Assembly (NCBI GenBank): GCA_947044405.1
Contig: CAMRHE010000332.1
Coordinates: 2,100,001-2,164,000 of the forward strand
Source of the DNA: Leptodactylus fallax
Lineage: Eukaryota > Chordata > Amphibia > Anura > Leptodactylidae
Direction: 5' to 3'
DNA: 64,000 nucleotides
Positions 58,816 to 64,000 of this stretch are shown here, in pieces; position 1 is the stretch's first letter; the number at the start of each line of letters is the position of its first letter. The notes beneath the pieces are model-generated. The model made no database searches and was not told the origin of the DNA. It saw only the letters and a program-made list of their open reading frames with translations. The position numbers and the translations under genes are program-made.

Positions 58816-59185
58816 CGCTATGGGGCATTATTCTGTATTAAGGATGCGTTTTTGCAGAAACTCAGGCATTTTTTTTTCTTGTCCAAAATGCACCATGTGA
58901 ACACAGTTTTCCATTGAAGTAAAAGTTCCAGTGGCCTAAGAATATAGCTGCATCCAGATAGATAGTGTGTTTCCACCATAAGCGCTGCGGAATATGATGG
59001 TGCTATATAAGTAAGCATAATAAATAAGGTGCTGCCATACAGTGCTCCTGGACACATTTACCACTAATTGGGGGCTGCACATGGACTTTCATTGCTTCTA
59101 ATCGGAAAGTAGAGGAGCGTCCCCGGAAATAGCATTAAAAGCACGCGTCCTGAAGAATCTGGTGGCAGCACTTCTGTGTTATGGT
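58816..59185. other. Interior of hAT-like element, no gene
   Basis: Contains the GCGCTGCGGAATATGATGGT dispersed motif near 58981. Nothing coding is recognisable. Confidence 0.4.
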
Positions 59186-59310
59186 TTTTGGTATAAGACT
59201 TTAGCTTAGGGGTCGTCAGACTTACAATTATTGACCGGCACTCCGAGTACCTCATCTTTGATTTTTTAATTAAAATCGGCACGCCGAACAAAAAAGGTTG
59301 CCTACCCCTG

Positions 59311-60050
59311 TATTAGATGGTGGAAACTGCAGTAGTTCAGTCTTTGAGAGATTCAGTTTCAGATAGAGCAAATACAAGATATCTCAGACAGCAGAGAGAC
59401 AGTCACTGGTGTTCTGTATTAGTGCAGGGGTGATGTCACAGGATGACGTATATAATTGGGTGTCAGCATAAAGATGGTACTGGAAGCCAAATCTAGTGAT
59501 GGTTTGTCCAATGGGGCTGTGTAGAGAGAGAAGAGCAGGGGACCTAGGACTGAGCCCTGAGGAACCCCAACGTCAAGGGGAGAGGGGAAGAAACAGAGCC
59601 CGCAAATGATACACAGAAAGTGCGGTCAGAGAGATAAGAGGAGAACGAGGAGAGAGCGGTGTCTGTGACGCCGACAGAGCGGAGCTTAGTGAGAAGGAGT
59701 TGATGGTCAACAGTGTCAAATGCTGCTGAGAGATCTAGAAGAATAAGAAGAGAGAAGTCACCTTTGGATTTAGCTGTCAGGAGATCATTGGAGACTTTTG
59801 TGAGGGCCATTTCAGTAGAGTGCAGAGTGCGGAAGCCAAATTGTAAGGGGTCAAGAAGAGAGTTAGCAGAAAGATAGCGGATTAAACGAGAATAGACTAA
59901 GCGTTCCAAGAGTTTGGAGATGAAAGGAAGGTTAGAGACAGGTCGATAGCAGCACAGGACGGGTCAAGGGAGGATTTCTTCAGTAGTGGGGTTATGATGG
60001 CATGTTTGAAAGAGGATGGGAAACATTCCAGAAGAGAGAGAGAGAGGTTA
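59311..60050 (-). mobile_element. LINE fragment (array family), RT fingers and palm
   Basis: The minus-strand frame 59909-59544 gives [33 protein letters not shown] and [14 protein letters not shown], a non-LTR RT. Further on YAD-TQLY lacks one Asp codon of the YADD box. The 3' part continues at 57130-57180 beyond the hAT-like element. Dead copy. Confidence 0.78.
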
Positions 60051-60059
60051 AATATTTTA

Positions 60060-60230
60060 ACTTTGCCAATTCCCATATCACTTTCTATATGTTGTGATCA
60101 ATGTCTGCTGGCTATTTCTGTTTTCTGTTGCTGCTCATAGTGAAATGTGAGTCATTGTGCTTTTGTGTAGGTCAGGAATATTCTACAAGTAAGCACATTG
60201 TAGTTAGTGTATGTTAGTGCCACCTATAGC
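60060..60230. repeat. Dispersed repeat, copy 2
   Basis: Matches 45560-45768 closely, ending with CACCTATAGCATGAC. The following 60240-60690 has no recognisable gene. Confidence 0.55.
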
Positions 60231-60699
60231 ATGACAATCCTGACTGAACAAAGTATCCATCCCATTGGGGTGTTAATTGTAAATCCTGATATATCTCACA
60301 CACATTCCATGAGTCCTGTTTGTCTGCCCAAATGGTACCTTTAATGTCCTCTGGTACCAGTGGTATTATATACTGCTAAGAAGCGTTCAGCTTTGCTGAT
60401 ATGTGCTAGAGATATCTGTGTTGTTAGTTTCGGCACCAATATCCCCACACTGTCAGAATGGCGGGCCTTACAGCACCACTGGGCTGTAAGCAAGGCATCC
60501 CCCACCCCACAACAGTATTCTTCAATAGTCTTGTACAGTCATGTTTGTGTGTGTAGGCAATAAGCTGAGCAATAAGGCCCGCCCTTCTGATGGTGAAGGG
60601 TTACCAGTGCCAAATCCAACGGCACTGATATCTCCAGCACCTGGACCATCAAATTTAGCACACTGTCAGCTTTCTAGCGGTATATAATAATGCGTGATG

Positions 60700-61110
60700 C
60701 CAGAAGATGTGAAAGGTCCTCTTTAAGAATTGAAAGCTCACAGATAATAAGATGAAATCCCTGTTTGGGATCACAATTAAATTCTACCATAACACAAGTG
60801 AGTGAAGAAAAGAGAAATGTAAATCCCATCAATATTTGGTGTGACCTTTGCCCTTTGGAGGAGGAGTCCTGGAAGTGATGATCCAACCCCCACAGATATA
60901 GCCCTGATCTCATCATCCTCCAGTCTGTCTGGGATGACATGAAGAGACAGAAGGATTGGAGCAAGCCTACATCCACAGATCCCATCCCACCATGGCAGTG
61001 GGAACAACCTCCCCTGCCCAGTTCTGCCAAATACTGTTTGTACCTAGGATAAGGCAAAAGGCTAAGCTCATACTGAATAAATAAACTATTAACCCATCTA
61101 TTTTTGAAAG
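60700..61110. mobile_element. Tc1-like transposon remnant, duplicate copy
   Basis: Paralogous to 48632-49040. It marks the left part of the ZNF-D segmental duplicate. Confidence 0.5.
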
Positions 61111-61579
61111 TATTCCTAGTGTAATGCCACGTTAGGGCTTGCCACACAGTATAATGCCACATTGGTGTCTCTTCACACAGTATATCACATTAGTGCACCT
61201 TCATTTGTTAGTGACACTGACCCGTCTACTCCATTTGACCACCAAGAAAGGTTAAATTAATGTGAGATTTTTCTTGTCTGATATCGACATGGAAATGTTC
61301 AGTTACTGTTAGCTCTGACATTAAATACTCCATAGCTGGTAGATCCAACACCCTAGAGTATAGATTACCCCATAACGGCGGGGCCAACCGCCTACAGGAA
61401 GTCGTAATAAGGCATTTGGCCAAAGTAAGGACATGGAGAAGCAGCCTGGCACCGTGCTTGTTCAGGGATTTAGGGGGAACATTTAAAAGATAAACAATAG
61501 GATTTAGTGGGATTATAAGGTCAAAAAGACATATGCCATAAGGTCAACACCGGAACGCCTGGACCGTAGCCCTGTGTTA

Positions 61580-61715
61580 GTTATTGAAGGTCAACAAGAT
61601 TTGATTTTCGAGTAAACCATTTGCAACATTTTAAGCATAAAAATATCTGCACTCCTGTGTAACGTCTCTGATGTCTAACAAGATGCGATTTTCTGTTAAA
61701 ACATTTTTGAGATTC
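61580..61715 (-). pseudogene. ZNF-D 3' finger remnants beyond the inserted repeat
   Basis: KCFNRKSHLVRHQRRYTG and LCLKCCKWFTRKSNLVDLQ are two degenerate fingers separated from the main array by the repeat at 61716-61966. This is the same arrangement as in ZNF-C, so the repeat was inserted before the two genes duplicated. Confidence 0.7.
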
Positions 61716-61966
61716 TGAAACTGCGGTGGAGTCAGAGTCAGGACCAATATTTGTAAGAATAGGAAAAAAAAAGTTACAGACCAAAAAATTAAATAATTAT
61801 ATAATGTAATTTTTTAATATTGTATAACTAATTAGATTCATAATTTGTTGCATATTTACTTCCATAGGAATTAAATGAAGGAGTCAGATTAGATGCAGGA
61901 GTCGGAGTCGGGCTGTTAGAAATTAGAGGAGTCTGAGAAGGTGGTTTGGCCTACTCTACAGCCATG
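61716..61966. mobile_element. Dispersed repeat inserted in the ZNF-D finger array
   Basis: Orthologous in position and sequence to the insert at 49658-49918. The flanks again share TTCTGAA. Confidence 0.62.
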
Positions 61967-62822
61967 CTTTCTGAACATGAATATGGCTTCTCCCCTGTGT
62001 GAATTTTCTGATGTGTAATAAGAACTGCTTTTCGGTTAAAAGATTTCCCACAATCTGAACATGGAAACGGCTTCAACCCTGTGTGACTTCTTTCATGTTT
62101 GACAAGAGAATATTTCTCTCTAAAACATTTCCCACACTCTGAACATGAAAATGGTTTCTCCCCTGTGTGAGTTCTCTCATGTTTGACAAGAGAATATTTC
62201 TCTCTAAAACATTTCCCACATTCTGGACATGAAAATGGTTTCTCTCCTGTGTGAGTTCTGTGATGCATAATAAGAATTGATTTCCGAGCAAAACATTTCC
62301 CACATTCTGAACATGAAAATGGCTTCTCCCCTGTGTGAGTTCTCTCATGACTGACAAGATTACATTTCGCCTGAAAACTTTTCCCACAATGTGAACATGA
62401 AAATGGTTTAACCCGTGTGTGAACAAACTGATGTGTAACAAGACCTGCTAACCCAGCATAACATTTCCCACATTCTGAACATGAATATGGCTTCTCCCCT
62501 GGGTGAATTTTCTCATGTTTAACAAGATTTGCTTCTGAAGTAAAACAATTCCCACATTCTGAACATGAATAGGACTTTGTCACTCTGTGAAGTCCCTGTT
62601 GTTGAACTCTCCTTTTGTGGCTTTCATTTTGCTTCTTAGTCTGTGATGGATCAGAAGATCGGACCTGTATAGAAGGATCAGATGATAGATCTTTGATGTG
62701 AAGGGCTGAGGGTATATCTGGGATAATGACATGTTCTTCATATGTATCTTGTGTGATACCACCATCATCTGCTTTATAGTCTGTAGATATGAGATGTCCC
62801 TCGGAGCTCCTGGTACAGTCAT
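61951..62822 (-). CDS. ZNF-D exon 4 (linker and seven C2H2 fingers)
   Basis: The acceptor is CTTGGCAG|ATGACTG. Linker [13 protein letters not shown]... with SSDPSIQV followed by RSSDPSQ, in frame. Seven fingers keep both Cys and both His. The last finger pair and the SESMAVE tail are nearly the same as in ZNF-C. Confidence 0.88.
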
Positions 62823-63647
62823 CTGCCAAGAAGAAAACGGATTATTATAATATAATGATATTGTATAACATTTCTGTCATGTACACAGTCTCCCAGCAAA
62901 TGATGTAGGTGACTACAAGAAGTTCATCTACGTCCACTCCATTTTTGTGCTCACCTTCCACTTAGGCTACAAACTGTCATATCCCATCACAGGGCTATAG
63001 AAGACTCTAATCATTGGAGCAACATAACTAACACAAAGATCCAGCAATGGTAGGAAACAGAAGAGGCAGCAGAAAAAGACAAAGGAATATAATAAAAACT
63101 GAAAGGTAAACACCTAAAATAAGCGGGCAGTACTGGAGGACATTCTATATTTTCCATTATGCACAGTCTCGGTCTTATTTATACATTTTCCATACAGGGA
63201 CTGAATTCATTCTTTCCATACAGATAATGAGAGGCCGTGTGTATTTAGTCATGTCTATTACCTGCTGATGTGAGGGGCTGCTGATCCTCCATCATCACCT
63301 CCTTGTACACATCTTTGTGTCCTTCTAAATACTCCCACTCCTCCATGGAGAAATAGACAGTGACATCCTGACACCTTATAGGAACCTGACAACACAATGA
63401 TACAGTCATCACCAGATCCCTTCATAGCTCCTGTATAATGTCCCAGCATTCCCAGCAGTGTCACCTCTCCAGTCAGCAGCTCAATCATCTTGTTGGTGAG
63501 TTCTAGGATCTTCTGTCCATTGATCTCCTCCTCATGTATCAGGGAGTGAGGTGGAGGCCCCGGGATTGGGCTCAGGGTTCTCCCCCATCCTTCAGATACA
63601 GGAGCCTGACAGCGCCCACTAGAGGTCTTCTTCACTACTGTGTAATC
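61951..63647 (-). CDS. ZNF-D: KRAB-like C2H2 zinc-finger protein, 7 fingers (5' exon outside window)
   Basis: Exons 63647-63465, 63385-63262 and 62822-61951 join in frame with intact splice sites. Exon 1 should lie beyond 64000, past the 71-bp repeats. The linker is intact here, unlike ZNF-C. Seven fingers follow, from [20 protein letters not shown] to [20 protein letters not shown], and the protein ends SESMAVE and TAG. Compared with ZNF-C the block of four fingers after finger 3 is missing. Finger 2 has an unusual region ([15 protein letters not shown]) but keeps its Cys and His residues. Probable nuclear DNA-binding repressor; target unknown. Confidence 0.85.
63262..63385 (-). CDS. ZNF-D exon 3 (KRAB-A-like box)
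   Basis: The 124-nt phase-1 exon with [20 protein letters not shown] is intact. Donor GCAG|GTAATAG. Confidence 0.84.
63465..63647 (-). CDS. ZNF-D exon 2 (second leader exon, 61 aa)
   Basis: It begins DYTVVKK after CATAAACAG and ends ELLTGE|GTGACAC. It has one extra Glu codon (HEEEING) relative to ZNF-A and ZNF-C. Confidence 0.83.
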
Positions 63648-63696
63648 CTGTTTATGGAGAGACACATTAATATATATCACTACATACATGTCCAGA

Positions 63697-64000
63697 GTCC
63701 CTCACCTCTCCAGTCATATCATCTGTTATTACTATAGATAAGAATGATGTAATGTGACATCATCAGAATCTCTCACCTCTCCAGTCATATCATCTGTTAT
63801 TACTATAGATAAGAATGATGTCATGTGACATCATCAGAATCTCTCACCTCTCCAGTCATATCATCTGTTATTACTATAGATAAGAATGATGTAATGTGAC
63901 ATCATCAGAATCTCTCACCTCTCCAGTCATATCATCTGTTATTACTATAGATAAGAATGATGTAATGTGACATCATCAGAATCTCTCACCTCTCCAGTCA
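63697..64000. repeat. 71-bp tandem repeats in ZNF-D intron 1 (runs off the window)
   Basis: More than four units are present at the window edge. The full size of this intron cannot be judged here. Confidence 0.9.

Larger units (their letters stand above)
57186..59310. mobile_element. hAT-like nonautonomous element carrying a 31-bp minisatellite
   Basis: The left end CAGGGGTTGGCAATCC and right end GGTTGCCTACCCCTG are inverted repeats, flanked by the direct repeat TATTA (57181-57185 and 59311-59315). Flanks on both sides are LINE sequence. CAGGGGT-type ends are typical of hAT elements. No transposase was seen. Confidence 0.65.

Overview
The window looks like nuclear DNA of a vertebrate, most likely a frog. 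The evidence is split genes with GT-AG introns, tandem C2H2 zinc fingers of the HTGEKP class preceded by a KRAB-A-like exon and two short leader exons of a layout I know from amphibian zinc-finger genes, and heavy loads of TIR DNA elements, LINE fragments, minisatellites and AT-rich microsatellites. Nothing bacterial, plasmid or phage-like is present, and I found no rRNA, tRNA or CRISPR locus.

Genes. Four paralogous KRAB-like/C2H2 genes lie on the minus strand: ZNF-A (7375-9630, 501 aa, 10 fingers), ZNF-B (17873-42775, 473 aa, 9 fingers), ZNF-C (49902-52968, 11 fingers, broken by a stop and frameshift in the linker) and ZNF-D (61951 to beyond the right edge, 7 fingers, first exon not in the window). 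Each has exon 1 (MAERI-like leader ending LTGE), exon 2 (60-61 residues, also ending LTGE), exon 3 (KRAB-A-like) and exon 4 (acidic linker plus fingers). They are probably nuclear DNA-binding repressors, as is usual for KRAB zinc-finger proteins. Finger remnants follow A, C and D.

Layout. 1-7.1 kb: interspersed repeats (foldback and TA-flanked MITEs, a truncated Tc1-like transposon). 7.1-9.7 kb: ZNF-A. 9.7-13.6 kb: its 5' flank with a TTAA-flanked DNA element and minisatellites, paralogous to 53.0-57.2 kb upstream of ZNF-C. 14.6-15.95 kb: antisense LINE. 17.9-42.8 kb: ZNF-B, whose intron 1 is 23 kb long and is filled by a composite tandem array. The array has 22 copies of one dead 3' LINE fragment separated by 1-6 copies of a 71-bp unit. 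45.4-49.0 kb: a Ty3/gypsy remnant with the unusual order gag-PR-INT-RT (Gmr1-like) and a SCAN-like Gag segment. 49.5-53 kb: ZNF-C. 55.6-56.6 kb: a second LINE type. 57.2-59.3 kb: a hAT-like element filled with a 31-bp minisatellite, inserted in a LINE. 60.7-64 kb: ZNF-D, a segmental duplicate of the ZNF-C block.

Main point of interest. The 71-bp unit carries a copy of the exon 1/intron 1 boundary of these genes (ACTGGAGAG|GTGAGAG). Intron 1 of every paralog therefore holds an array of perfect-looking decoy 5' splice sites, and in ZNF-B this array has captured a LINE fragment and been amplified to about 22 kb. Spacing between LINE copies is quantised as 876 + 71n bp. All intervals that break the rule contain visibly damaged sequence, which points to assembly or consensus error there.
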